From NCBI RefSeq assembly GCF_017329615.1, contig NZ_JAFMTW010000013.1, positions 29,877 to 93,876 of the forward strand: a stretch of 64,000 nucleotides of DNA, written 5' to 3'. The notes under the pieces were generated by a model. That model saw only the letters and a program-made list of their open reading frames with translations, ran no database searches and was not told the DNA's origin. Below are positions 55,767 through 63,812 of the stretch, piece by piece (position 1 is the stretch's first letter; the number at the start of each line of letters is the position of its first letter). This stretch comes from Alicyclobacillus suci (lineage in GTDB: Bacteria > Bacillota > Bacilli > Alicyclobacillales > Alicyclobacillaceae). The translations under genes were made by a program, and so were the position numbers.

Positions 55767-55993
55767 CGTCGTCCATCCTCTCAGCACCCAACACTACACG
55801 ATGATTTCACAGCGAATAAATTCCAATCTCAGACTAGCAAGATTCACCACGATTCGACAGATGCAGATGGACTAGTAGAAATAGACTACAAAAGGCTTGC
55901 GGCAGCGACCCATGCGCTGTAGAATAACTCTCAACAAGAAAGTGGAACATATGTTCGTATAAAATTCTCTAGTTCACGAAATCAGGTGAAAGC

Positions 55994-57007
55994 ATGCGCA
56001 AGCCGCCCGTATTTGAGTCGATTACACCAAAACAGGTGATGAATAAAGTCACCGCACCAGAGATGCCCTTCCAGTGGTCCATCAATCCCTATCGCGGATG
56101 CACGCACGGTTGCAGTTTCTGTTACGCGCGCGTCACGCACACGTACATGGGCCTCGCCGCAGACGATACATTCCGTCACCATGTCTTCGTCAAGGAAAAT
56201 GCTTCCGATGTGTTAAACGCACAACTTCGTCGCAAACTTAAACATCACCAAGGAGATTACGCAAGACTCCAAAAGGACATTGGTCTCGTGAACATCGGTA
56301 CCGCGACAGATCCCTATCAGCCCATCGAAGCACATAAGCGTGAGACGCGTAAATGCCTTGAGGTGCTTGCGCACTACGGTATTCAAACATCCATCACGAC
56401 CCGCTCGCCCCTTATCCGTCGCGATATCGACATCTTGAAACAGATGAATATCCAGTCCATCCATCTCAGTGTCAATACATTGGACAAATCGGTTTGGCGA
56501 AACCTCGAACCGGCAACGCCAGCGCCGCAGAAACGGCTCGAAACCATCCAAACATTGGCGGATGCAGGTCTCCCTGTCGGTATCCTGCTTGCCCCTATCA
56601 TCCCGCACCTGACGGATTCACGCGAACAATTACATGACGTCATTCGTCTCGCGATTCATCACGGTGCGCATTTTATTATTCCGTCGGTTCTTCGCCTGAG
56701 CGGGGAGGTAAAGACGTGGTTCTTGCAGACCATCCAACGACACTACCCCGAACTTGTCGGGAAATACCAGCGTCTATATCAAGGCGCCTATGCCCCACAG
56801 TCGTATGTGTGGCCTCTGATGGATTCCGTGCATGCCATGCTAGACGAACAGCAGATGACGACAGACATTCCAGCGCGTCCTCTCTCCCGTTACAATACAG
56901 GGCAGGAAGACACACGTTCGTCCGAGAATGGTGCATTGACCGATATTTCGTGTGTAAATAGAGACGAAATGCTCTCGCAGAGCGTACAATTAACGCTCCC
57001 CATCTAA
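55994..57007 (+). CDS. Radical SAM protein of the spore photoproduct lyase-like (PA0069/Rv2578c) group
   Basis: 337 residues. The cluster motif RGCTHGCSFCYAR (Cys-x3-Cys-x2-Cys) lies near residues 34-46, followed by the SAM-contact region NIGTATDPYQPIEAHKRETR. The rest has the TIM-barrel strand pattern SITTRSPLIRRDIDIL and IHLSVNTLD. It is annotated as SPL-like in related proteins, but the true SplB catalytic cysteine is not evident, so DNA repair is uncertain. The ATG at 55994 follows AGGTGA. Single gene. Confidence 0.85.
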   Translation: MRKPPVFESITPKQVMNKVTAPEMPFQWSINPYRGCTHGCSFCYARVTHTYMGLAADDTFRHHVFVKENASDVLNAQLRRKLKHHQGDYARLQKDIGLVNIGTATDPYQPIEAHKRETRKCLEVLAHYGIQTSITTRSPLIRRDIDILKQMNIQSIHLSVNTLDKSVWRNLEPATPAPQKRLETIQTLADAGLPVGILLAPIIPHLTDSREQLHDVIRLAIHHGAHFIIPSVLRLSGEVKTWFLQTIQRHYPELVGKYQRLYQGAYAPQSYVWPLMDSVHAMLDEQQMTTDIPARPLSRYNTGQEDTRSSENGALTDISCVNRDEMLSQSVQLTLPI

Positions 57008-57364
57008 TCACTGAACAATGCCTGATGTCCCTTACGGGGCCCATTCATCCAAAAGTCCGTTACCGTCATTTGCGTTCTAGATAACTCATTTATTTTGCCG
57101 CCAATACCAGTCATAGTGGAATTGTCGTTCGCAAGGTTCACACCACTTTTCCCATTGCGAAGTCGTCTTTTTTATGAATCGAGTGTCAGAGAACCACGTT
57201 GAAACTATCGCTCGCCACCCCCGCAATGATACAAATTACCCGAAGGTTGGGATTTTCGCGCAACGCGCCAAGTCACGTCCGAACCGCCTTGGGGTCTCAC
57301 GTTGCAAGATACGCGATGTCAAAGTACTATCTCTGACTGCAAAAAGCTCCTCATCCCGAAGCAG
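57008..57364. other. 357-base stretch between the radical SAM gene and the membrane protein pair
   Basis: Apart from the weak 46-residue frame on the minus strand I find nothing certain. No terminator with a T run was found for the radical SAM gene. Confidence 0.3.
57086..57226 (-). CDS. Candidate 46-residue CxxC peptide
   Basis: A TTG-initiated frame ending RFIKKTTSQWEKWCEPCE, then RQFHYDWYWRQNK. The CxxC surrounded by aromatics looks protein-like rather than random, but there is no clear ribosome site and no family. It may instead be the tail of a decayed gene. Confidence 0.25.
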   Translation of the reverse strand: MRGWRAIVSTWFSDTRFIKKTTSQWEKWCEPCERQFHYDWYWRQNK

Positions 57365-57829
57365 TCAATTTTGAACCCGTGCCAGCCCGATGGCCAAGTA
57401 CTTCCAAAGGATATTTTCAACGTTGTCAGCTTGGTCTTCCCGACACTCAACAATTAAAATCACTTGCGGATTCTTGCCCCGCAGAAGACGTTTGCGCTTT
57501 TTTATCACCTTATTGATAAATAAATCAATAAAAAACCCAATCAAAAAACCGCTTCCCGCGGTAATAAGCCCCCAATAAATCGGTCCCCATTTGAGTGAAA
57601 ACCCGATACTGGCTCCAACAACAGCAAACGCTGTCGCGAGGGCCGCACCGGTACTAAATAAAGTAACACCATCAGAATTATGCAGATTGTCGAGTAGTTT
57701 TCGGTCTACCTTTCGATTCGTTAACGGCACGGCAAAAATGTGCTGCTTTTGAATGCCTGCAAGTTCCAACGCGCTAATCGCCAATTCCAGCTTGAGTGAA
57801 TGCTCGAAAGTCGACATAATTTGCATCAT
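57365..57829 (-). CDS. Membrane-hairpin protein paired with the duplicated membrane protein
   Basis: 154 residues of unknown family. Residues 5-38 (EHSLKLELAISALELAGI, then QKQHIFAVPL) and the C-terminal 35 residues (NPQVILIVECREDQ, ADNVENILWKY) look like the two halves of a ferredoxin-like beta-alpha-beta domain. Between them lies a Gly/Ala-rich pair of transmembrane helices (about 57-103) ending in KKRKR. Its ATG overlaps the stop of the upstream gene (57826-57829), so the two proteins are probably made in fixed ratio. A regulatory or transport role is possible but not shown. Confidence 0.7.
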   Translation of the reverse strand: MMQIMSTFEHSLKLELAISALELAGIQKQHIFAVPLTNRKVDRKLLDNLHNSDGVTLFSTGAALATAFAVVGASIGFSLKWGPIYWGLITAGSGFLIGFFIDLFINKVIKKRKRLLRGKNPQVILIVECREDQADNVENILWKYLAIGLARVQN

Positions 57830-58626
57830 TCCGCTATCACTTGTCCCTTTTTAATGGTAAAACTGTGGCTCTGATAGTTTTTACGAAGAAAAGTTCTTTG
57901 CTCATATTCGAACAACTTGTTGTTTTCCACTGTATTGATGTACGAATCGTACGCGGCAAATCCCCATACGGAAGGCATGAACATCAACCATTCCGGGTTA
58001 AGCACAGCGGTTGACTTCTGTAAGTCGCCAAAAAATAGAAACTGCACAGCTTCGAGCAACCTGGATTGGTACAAAAATACAATCCCCCACGCCAGAGAGA
58101 AAAAAGCCATTAACACACGATGAATGTGTAGCTGCCCGAGCCCCGGCATAAAGAGTGACCACAAGACCGACATAATGGGATTCCTTTTGTCCAAATAATT
58201 AATTTCAGCTGATCCGACCGTATAGGAGTTAAATGGCGCATCCTCTCGTTCAGCGAGCAAGTACACATTATTCATATCTACACACGTTCGATAACTGTCC
58301 CAGATACCAAATACAAAGACAGGGATATACATCAACATCCATCTGGGATGTAAATCTGTCTTTACAAGTTCAAACTTGCCCTCGAACGAGTGCACCATCG
58401 CCGTGTTGATATCTGCTTGAACGTTGACAACCACTTCCCAAATAAACAAAATATAGCCTCGCAAATACTTACTCAACAGCAGATGGCCAAACCCGGGAAA
58501 TGCCGCAGACCACCAAGCAATAATATAAGGATTGCGCAAGTGCAGTTGCGTCGTGCCAAGCACACTGACATGTGCTTTGTAACGCCGGTACTTATTAGAT
58601 ATATTACGAAAATTATCCACGGACAC
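57826..58626 (-). CDS. Internally duplicated membrane protein of unknown function
   Basis: 266 residues. Two repeats of 91 residues (32-122 and 149-239) are offset by exactly 117 residues with no gap: NPYIIAWWSAAFPGFG / NPIMSVLWSLFMPGLG at their starts and WDSYRTCVDMNN / YDSYINTVENNK near their ends, with HPRW / NPEW between. Each has two hydrophobic segments. I do not recognise the family; the P-G-x-G motif recalls TM2-like domains. It is translationally coupled to the 154-residue protein. Confidence 0.72.
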   Translation of the reverse strand: MSVDNFRNISNKYRRYKAHVSVLGTTQLHLRNPYIIAWWSAAFPGFGHLLLSKYLRGYILFIWEVVVNVQADINTAMVHSFEGKFELVKTDLHPRWMLMYIPVFVFGIWDSYRTCVDMNNVYLLAEREDAPFNSYTVGSAEINYLDKRNPIMSVLWSLFMPGLGQLHIHRVLMAFFSLAWGIVFLYQSRLLEAVQFLFFGDLQKSTAVLNPEWLMFMPSVWGFAAYDSYINTVENNKLFEYEQRTFLRKNYQSHSFTIKKGQVIAE

Positions 58627-58720
58627 AACAACCTTTTAAGGATACATTTTCAAGGCCCCATACAGGTATTGTGTCACTCTTGAAAATCAATATTCACAAT
58701 CATGAATAATCCGCAAGTCC

Positions 58721-59245
58721 CTACGGAAGTAATCCCGACTGGGTTAGGAAATTCTTTGCCACCGTTGCCGGGCTCATGCCCTCGACATCGACCTCGTAAT
58801 TCATTTTCCGCATTTCACTGTCCGTGATTTTTCCTGACAGTTGATCTAAAACCGGTACAATCTGTGGATATTCTTGAACAGTATCTTGTCGCAGTAAGGG
58901 TGCCCCTTGATACGGTGGAAAGAAGTGCTCATTATCCTGCAAGACAACCAACCTGAATGGTGGAAAATTCGGGATCAAACCCTGCTTTCACATCCTGTTG
59001 AACACGTGCCAGGTCAAAAATCGTTTTGAGGTGGTATTTGTCAGCGAAACTTTGCGTCACCGCGAGTGCGTATGTGTCGTTAAACTGCGTTGGGTCTAAC
59101 AAATCCATCTTAAATTTTTTCGCCATACCCGCTTTTGCTTGCTGATAAACCGATGCGGAATTTGTACTTTTCGGAGTTTCTTTTAACAGTTCAGTAATAT
59201 CGGTTCCTGTAAATTCGTATCGTGCTCAATGAGCAGTGCGTACAT
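58721..59245 (-). pseudogene. opuCC: Osmoprotectant-binding protein (OpuCC/ProX type), internally deleted
   Basis: Pieces of a glycine betaine/choline-binding protein in changing frames. Piece 1 (from ATG 59245) reads MYALLIEHDTNLQ. Piece 2 reads EFTGTDITELLKETPK, and QFNDTYALAVTQSFADKYHL up to DPEF near 58968. Piece 3 reads LVVLQDNEHFFPPYQGAPLL through NYEVDVEGMSPATVAKNFL to the stop. The signal peptide, the segment between pieces 1 and 2, and about 55 residues after DPEF are missing. Substrate binding must be lost. The remaining segments have no internal stops. Confidence 0.85.
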
Positions 59246-59678
59246 GTTGTCGAGAAGATGCGTTCAAGCTGCCGCAGCAGAACATCGAAAACAATCGTGA
59301 GCAACGCCGTGGGAATGGCGCCGATAATAATCAGTAGATAATCGTCGCGGTTCGATTCCCCGCCAGAATCACTGGCATTGCCAACGGGAGTTCGACTTTG
59401 AGCAGCCGTTTTCGCGTGTTCATCCCCATGGCGCGTGCGGCTTCAATCAGAGAAGGGTCAACTTCCTTGATACCCGTGTACGTATTGCGTAAGAGGGGGA
59501 GCAAAGCATATGCCACAAGGGCGATGACTGCCGGTACCGTCCCGATTCCGAAGACAGGAAGAGGTATGGCAATAACCAATGAGAAAAAGAGGGCAATCAG
59601 CGAGATTTCAATATGCTGCAGCAACGCGCTCAAAAGCTGAGACTTCGTTTGTGAAAACGCGCGAACCAAATTATTCAT
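59246..59678 (-). pseudogene. opuCB: Osmoprotectant ABC permease (OpuCB type), internally deleted
   Basis: Starts normally (ATG 59678 after GGAGGG, overlapping the ATPase stop region) and reads through SLVIAIPL. It then jumps in frame to PVFGIGTVPAVIALVAYALL, losing about 34 residues (one to two helices). It continues through NTYTGIKEVDPSLIEAARAM and LPLAMPVILAG, then shifts frame near 59340 and resumes as DDYLLIIIGAIPTALLTIVF and LRQLERIF. About 28 residues including a GAGGLGD-type region are missing. It cannot form a working permease. Confidence 0.85.
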
Positions 59679-60398
59679 TCCGCTGCCCTCCGACCCTCAA
59701 GTATTGCGACATGTACGAAAGTACATGCTGGCGATTGATAATCCCGATTGGATGCCCATCTTCCTCGACAGAGAGTGGTTCAAATCGGGATAGGTGTTCC
59801 AACACCTCGTCAAAAGGTGTTATGAGGGGTCCCAACCTGAACCAGTTCTCCCCCTTTCATCAAGCCAATCCAATCCCCCAGTTTCATCGCTTCTTGCATA
59901 TCATGGGTGACAAAGACAATCGTTTTCTTGAGTTTCTGTTGGATTTCCAAAAGATCATCCTGTAATTTTTCTCTACTGAACGGATCGAGCGCACTAAAAG
60001 GTTCGTCCATCAGAAGGATTTCCGGATCCGCCGCAAGCGCCCGTATGACCCCCACACGTTGCTGTTGACCACCGGATAACGCACGCGGTTTACGGTTTCT
60101 GTAAACGTTTGGCTCCAATCCCACCATCGTCAGCAACTCATCCACCCGCGCAGCGATTCTTCGCTTATCCCAGCGCCGGAGTTCCGGTACGACAGCGATA
60201 TTTTCGGCAATTGTCATATGGGGAAAAAGCGCAATTTGTTGAAGGACGTAACCAATATTCCAACGAAGTTCATCAATATCGTAGTCACTGATTAATCGGA
60301 CCAATCAGCACAAAAAATTCTCCATCGTGAATTTGCAAATTAAGCGACCGCACAGCAAACCTGCCGCCTTCGTACTGTTTGGACACATGATCAAATCA
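59671..60398 (-). pseudogene. opuCA: Osmoprotectant ABC ATPase (OpuCA type) lacking Walker A
   Basis: Residual frames on the minus strand. The first (about 60398-60297) reads FDHVSKQYEGG and DGEFFVLIGP and stops exactly where SGCGKTT should follow. The next (60304-59810, another frame) resumes at SDYDIDELRWNIGYVLQQ and keeps the signature RALSGGQQQRVGVIRAL and the Walker B box ILLMDEPFSALDP. After GGELVQVGTP another block of roughly 80 residues is gone, and the tail of the CBS region (TPFDEVLEHLSRFEPLSVEE, GIINRQHVLSYM) finishes at 59671. ATP hydrolysis is not possible without Walker A. Confidence 0.87.
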
Positions 60399-60428
60399 GA
60401 ATTCTATTTTGATAACGAGGTGACAGTA

Positions 60429-60599
60429 ATGAAACAGAGACGATTCCTCGGCGCAGCAGCCGTCGCGACAACAACTCCGTATCTGCCTGTTGATCTGAAC
60501 GCAGACGGCCAACCCTGTGGCAAAACTCAAAGTGGCAACGTCCCTCGTCTGGGCGAGGAACGTTGCCACTGCATCCCATTCTTTGGTTTAACATCGTGA
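60429..60599 (+). pseudogene. Possible start of a lost gene
   Basis: A good GAGGTG site precedes an ATG, and the first codons read MKQRRFLGAAAVATTTPYLP, like the beginning of an exported protein. After about 30 codons the frame runs into the hairpin at 60531-60570 and ends. I do not recognise the protein; it may be a fragment left by deletion. Confidence 0.25.
60531..60570. terminator. Long terminator hairpin after the ycsI-like gene
   Basis: AGTGGCAACG with CGTTGCCACT, extended by TCCCTCG against CGAGGAA (one mismatch), loop TCTGGG: 17 base pairs. On the minus strand TTTGAGTTTTG follows. Confidence 0.75.
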
Positions 60600-60600
60600 A

Positions 60601-61389
60601 CTACAAAACCGCATAGTCTTCATCCCGTTTGTCTGTAATCAACATGTGCCCCGGCGCGTGTGTGATCATCAGATCCGGCTTTACATGCATCGCGATAGCT
60701 TGCGGAGTGACACCACACGCCCAAAAGACAGGTACTTCATTCGGACGAATGGATACAACATCGCCAAAATCAGGTTTTGTAATGTCATCAATACCGATTG
60801 CGGCAGGGTCTCCAATATGGACAGGCGCACCGTGTACCGATGGGAATCGCGACGTCACTTGCACCGCACGAATGACGTCTTCATGCGCAATGGGCCGCAT
60901 ACTAACCACCATCGGCCCTTCGAAGCGACCAGCTTTCACAGTTTGAATATTTGTCTTATACATAGGTACGTTGCAGTGCTCATCGATATGTCGAATAGAA
61001 ATCCCGTTGTTCATAAGCGGATATTCAAAGGTGAAGCTACAGCCTATCAGAAACGCGACCATGTCCTCTTCCCAATATTCCAGTATGTCATGGACTTCGT
61101 CTGTCAGTTCCCCATGACGATAAATTCGGTACTTTGGAAGATCCGTACGGACGTCTGCAGTAGGTGCCACGAGACGCGGTATCGGTGACCCTGGCTCCGT
61201 TACATCGAGAACCGGGCAGGGTTTCGGATTCCGCTGACAAAACAAAAGAAACTCGAAAGCTAAGTCCTTTTTCAAAATCGCCATGTTCGCTTGCGTATAA
61301 CCACTGGCCATGCCTGCAGTTGGACCCGTCCATTCGTTACAACGAATTCTCCTTCGTGCCTCGGCAGGTGACAGTCTCTCTTCATCCAT
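60601..61389 (-). CDS. ycsI: YcsI-family (DUF1445) putative hydro-lyase
   Basis: 262 residues. Family blocks are EWTGPTAGMASGYTQANM near the start, FLIGCSFTFEYPLM with a conserved Cys, CNVPMYKTNI, and HAPGHMLITD at the C-terminus. Related proteins have been linked to D-glutamate/5-oxoproline metabolism in Bacillus, where ycsI is grouped with ycsG and kip/pxp genes. Here it is divergent from the ycsG-like transporter and the pxp genes are absent. The ATG at 61389 follows AGGGGGA. Confidence 0.88.
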   Translation of the reverse strand: MDEERLSPAEARRRIRCNEWTGPTAGMASGYTQANMAILKKDLAFEFLLFCQRNPKPCPVLDVTEPGSPIPRLVAPTADVRTDLPKYRIYRHGELTDEVHDILEYWEEDMVAFLIGCSFTFEYPLMNNGISIRHIDEHCNVPMYKTNIQTVKAGRFEGPMVVSMRPIAHEDVIRAVQVTSRFPSVHGAPVHIGDPAAIGIDDITKPDFGDVVSIRPNEVPVFWACGVTPQAIAMHVKPDLMITHAPGHMLITDKRDEDYAVL

Positions 61390-61485
61390 TCCACGTTCGT
61401 CCCCCTGACATCGTGTACGTATCCGTCATCTTCACAATGAATCAACCTGGATAACTCAAAATTGTGAAAGTTAATATACTTAATA

Positions 61486-61515
61486 TTGTTCAACATTATT
61501 TATGTAGTGTATTAT
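61486..61515 (+). promoter_or_regulatory. Candidate promoter of the NRAMP-type gene
   Basis: TTGTTC (61486-61491) and TATTAT (61510-61515) are 18 bases apart in an AT-rich region. An imperfect dyad AATATTG-TT-CAACATT overlaps the -35, a possible operator. Confidence 0.4.
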
Positions 61516-61551
61516 ATTCTAAATTTAAAAAGTGAGAAAAGAGGTACTGAG

Positions 61552-62781
61552 TTGAGTGACCGCCCAATTGCTGCAAGCAAGCGCCCTGCGGGAATGAAAG
61601 CTGCGAGTATTTCCACGTTGATTGGCGCTGCATTTTTGATGGCGACATCGGCCATCGGACCTGGATTCCTGACGCAAACTGCAGTCTTCACGCAAACCTA
61701 TGGCGTAAATTTCGCATTCGCTATCCTAGCATCCATCCTACTCGACATTGGAGCACAGATGAATACGTGGAGAGTCATCGGCTATACCGGGCTTCGAGGG
61801 CAAGAGATTGGTAACAAAGTCCTGCCCGGACTAGGTGTCTTGCTTTCGATTTTGATTGTCATTGGAGGACTTGCATTTAACATCGGCAACCTCGCCGGCG
61901 CGGGCCTCGGACTGAATGTGCTGTTCGGTTTGAATACGAAGTTGATGGCCACCGTCTCGGCACTCATTGCCATTCTCATCTTCCTATCGCGCAATGCCGG
62001 TCGCATTGTCGATCGCGTCGCACAAATTCTCGGCGGCATCATGATTATCTTGGTGATTGTCGTCATGGTCACCAGCCATCCTCCAGTCGGCAAAGCAGCG
62101 ATTGCAAGTGTCCTGCCTGCGAGTTATGGCGTAATGATGCTCCCGATGATTACGCTCGTCGGCGGCACCGTAGGCGGTTATATCACATTCGCAGGCGGAC
62201 ACCGTTTAGTCGAGGCCGGCATCTCTGGTCAAGAACACCTCGGCCAAGTGACCAAGTCGTCACTTTCCGGCGTCATCATCACAGGGCTGATGCGCATCTT
62301 TCTGTTCCTCGCGATTCTTGGCGTCGTTTCGGCTGGACACGTGCTCGACAGCCAGAATCCACCCGCATCTGCATTCCGGTTCGCACTCGGTGTGGTAGGT
62401 TACAAGTTTTTCGGCATAGTCCTGTGGAGTGCGGCCATCACTTCCGTCATCGGGGCCGCCTATACAAGTGCCACCTTTCTACACGGATTTGGCCCTTGGT
62501 TTCGCGAGCACCAACGCACAATCATCATCGCATTTATTGTCTTCTCCACACTTGTATTCGATCTCTACGGTCAACCCGCCAAAGTCCTCGTGCTCGTCGG
62601 TGCATTAAATGGGTTAATTCTGCCGCTGACGCTGATTGTCATTCTCATCGCCGCGCGCAGCAGGCGAATCATGGGCGAGCAATACCAACATCCAGTTTGG
62701 CTATACGTGTTCGGCGTACTTGCATTCCTCGTGACACTTTATGCCGCGATTACCTCCATACATCAACTCCCTGGTTTGTAA
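61552..62781 (+). CDS. NRAMP-family transporter (YcsG-like)
   Basis: 409 residues with 11 transmembrane segments. It contains TSAIGPGFLTQTAVFTQTYG, where canonical NRAMP metal transporters have the DPGN motif; here the Asp and Asn of that TM1 site are not conserved. The second canonical site (MPH in TM6) is also not evident. It is therefore probably not a manganese/iron transporter, and its pairing with YcsI suggests an organic substrate. The TTG at 61552 has GAGGT seven bases upstream; the frame is open earlier but without a site. Confidence 0.82.
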   Translation: MSDRPIAASKRPAGMKAASISTLIGAAFLMATSAIGPGFLTQTAVFTQTYGVNFAFAILASILLDIGAQMNTWRVIGYTGLRGQEIGNKVLPGLGVLLSILIVIGGLAFNIGNLAGAGLGLNVLFGLNTKLMATVSALIAILIFLSRNAGRIVDRVAQILGGIMIILVIVVMVTSHPPVGKAAIASVLPASYGVMMLPMITLVGGTVGGYITFAGGHRLVEAGISGQEHLGQVTKSSLSGVIITGLMRIFLFLAILGVVSAGHVLDSQNPPASAFRFALGVVGYKFFGIVLWSAAITSVIGAAYTSATFLHGFGPWFREHQRTIIIAFIVFSTLVFDLYGQPAKVLVLVGALNGLILPLTLIVILIAARSRRIMGEQYQHPVWLYVFGVLAFLVTLYAAITSIHQLPGL

Positions 62782-62850
62782 TCCACAAACTCAGGAGACA
62801 TAACAAGTGTGCTAGTGATTCCCTTCGAGAGACAACGTATTAAATAGCGC

Positions 62851-63217
62851 ATGACACAATCAGCACAGTACAACATTGCCGTGGACGATGAAATTTTGAA
62901 AGGCTTGTTCCCCGTCTGCGTAACGGAAACTTTTCCACAGAGCTGTTTGCCCGTTACCAACGTAGTGAACAAGCTCTGTTGCTTGCGCTGGTGGAGATGG
63001 TCGTCAACGGCGTGTCCACGAGGAAGATTACCGCGATTACGGAGGAGCTTTGTGGCGCATATGGAAAAGTACGGGAGATATTGGTGCGCTACTCATGGAA
63101 ATCGACGAGAAATGGCAGTCGGGACACAAGTATCTCGACATGATGGAGTATTTCGCGTGGCGTGAGGAGCAACTGAAGAAAAACAAAGAGGCATCGAAAA
63201 TTAGTCAAATAGGTTGA
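62851..63217 (+). mobile_element. IS256-family transposase relic with internal deletions
   Basis: Three pieces of one transposase in different frames. The N-terminus reads MTQSAQYNIAVDDEILKGLF. A middle block reads LRNGNFSTELFARYQRSEQA then ALVEMVVNGVSTRKITAITE. The C-terminus reads IGALLMEIDEKWQSGHKYLD then MMEYFAWREEQL, ending at TGA 63215-63217. The DDE catalytic region between the last two pieces is missing, as is the region after the first. The pieces themselves have no stops. Confidence 0.8.
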
Positions 63218-63221
63218 CATA

Positions 63222-63596
63222 ATTCAAATCTGCCGGTGGGCGGATTTGCTGCACTCCAAATCGCCTTTACGCATCAAGATATGTATTCTAAGGTCGGGGT
63301 AATGAGCGCCGCACTTTGGTCCGGGCCTCTCCCGCAATCTTTAAATTGGATTTACCCAACTTCAAAGGATAAGTTAGAACGTGATCCGATATCCATTGCG
63401 CATAAGATAAAGATATCAATACCGGTAGATATGATTGAAGGCAAGGAAGACCCATTTTTACGATTCTGATGTCTTTCTCTATAAGGAACTCAAATCACAA
63501 TCTGCACCTGTTTCACTCACGCTGTATGCTGGTGCACACAATTATACTTTTTGGCGGCAGCATGCAAATCAGTTGTTGGATTTCTTTGGTTCATAG
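63222..63596 (+). pseudogene. Esterase (alpha/beta hydrolase, IroE/YbbA-like), truncated and frameshifted
   Basis: The 5' half is gone: the frame opens directly at VGGFAALQIAFTHQDMYSKV, just after the place of the nucleophile serine (expected G-x-S-x-G-G). It runs to EGKEDPF near 63465, then shifts frame and continues as YDSDVFLYKELKSQSAPVSL and YAGAHNYTFWRQHANQLL, which carries the catalytic His, ending TAG at 63594-63596. It abuts the IS256 relic. It cannot be functional. Confidence 0.75.
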
Positions 63597-63812
63597 TTTT
63601 TTCAATATATCGATGCCGCTTGTGACCTCAATAAAACATCCATTCAAAATATATCCGTAACCTTTGACAGCCAGTAAGTATTTGGGGGTTCGGGTATTGC
63701 TCTCTAACTTTAGGCGAATCCGATAGACTGATAGATACACCATATGTTGAATATTTTCACTCGCATCACCCCACACATGATTCGCTAATTCTTTTTTGAA
63801 ACTGGAGGTCCA
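63591..63812 (-). pseudogene. Winged-helix (OmpR-type) DNA-binding domain remnant
   Basis: About 70 residues of a C-terminal winged helix: KKELANHVWGDASENIQHMV then YLSVYRIRLKLES and YLLAVKGYGYIL, the recognition helix and wing of OmpR/PhoB regulators. The beginning is lost at the edge of the IS256-family element on its upstream side, so insertion of that element probably disrupted the gene. No receiver domain or partner kinase is seen. Confidence 0.65.
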
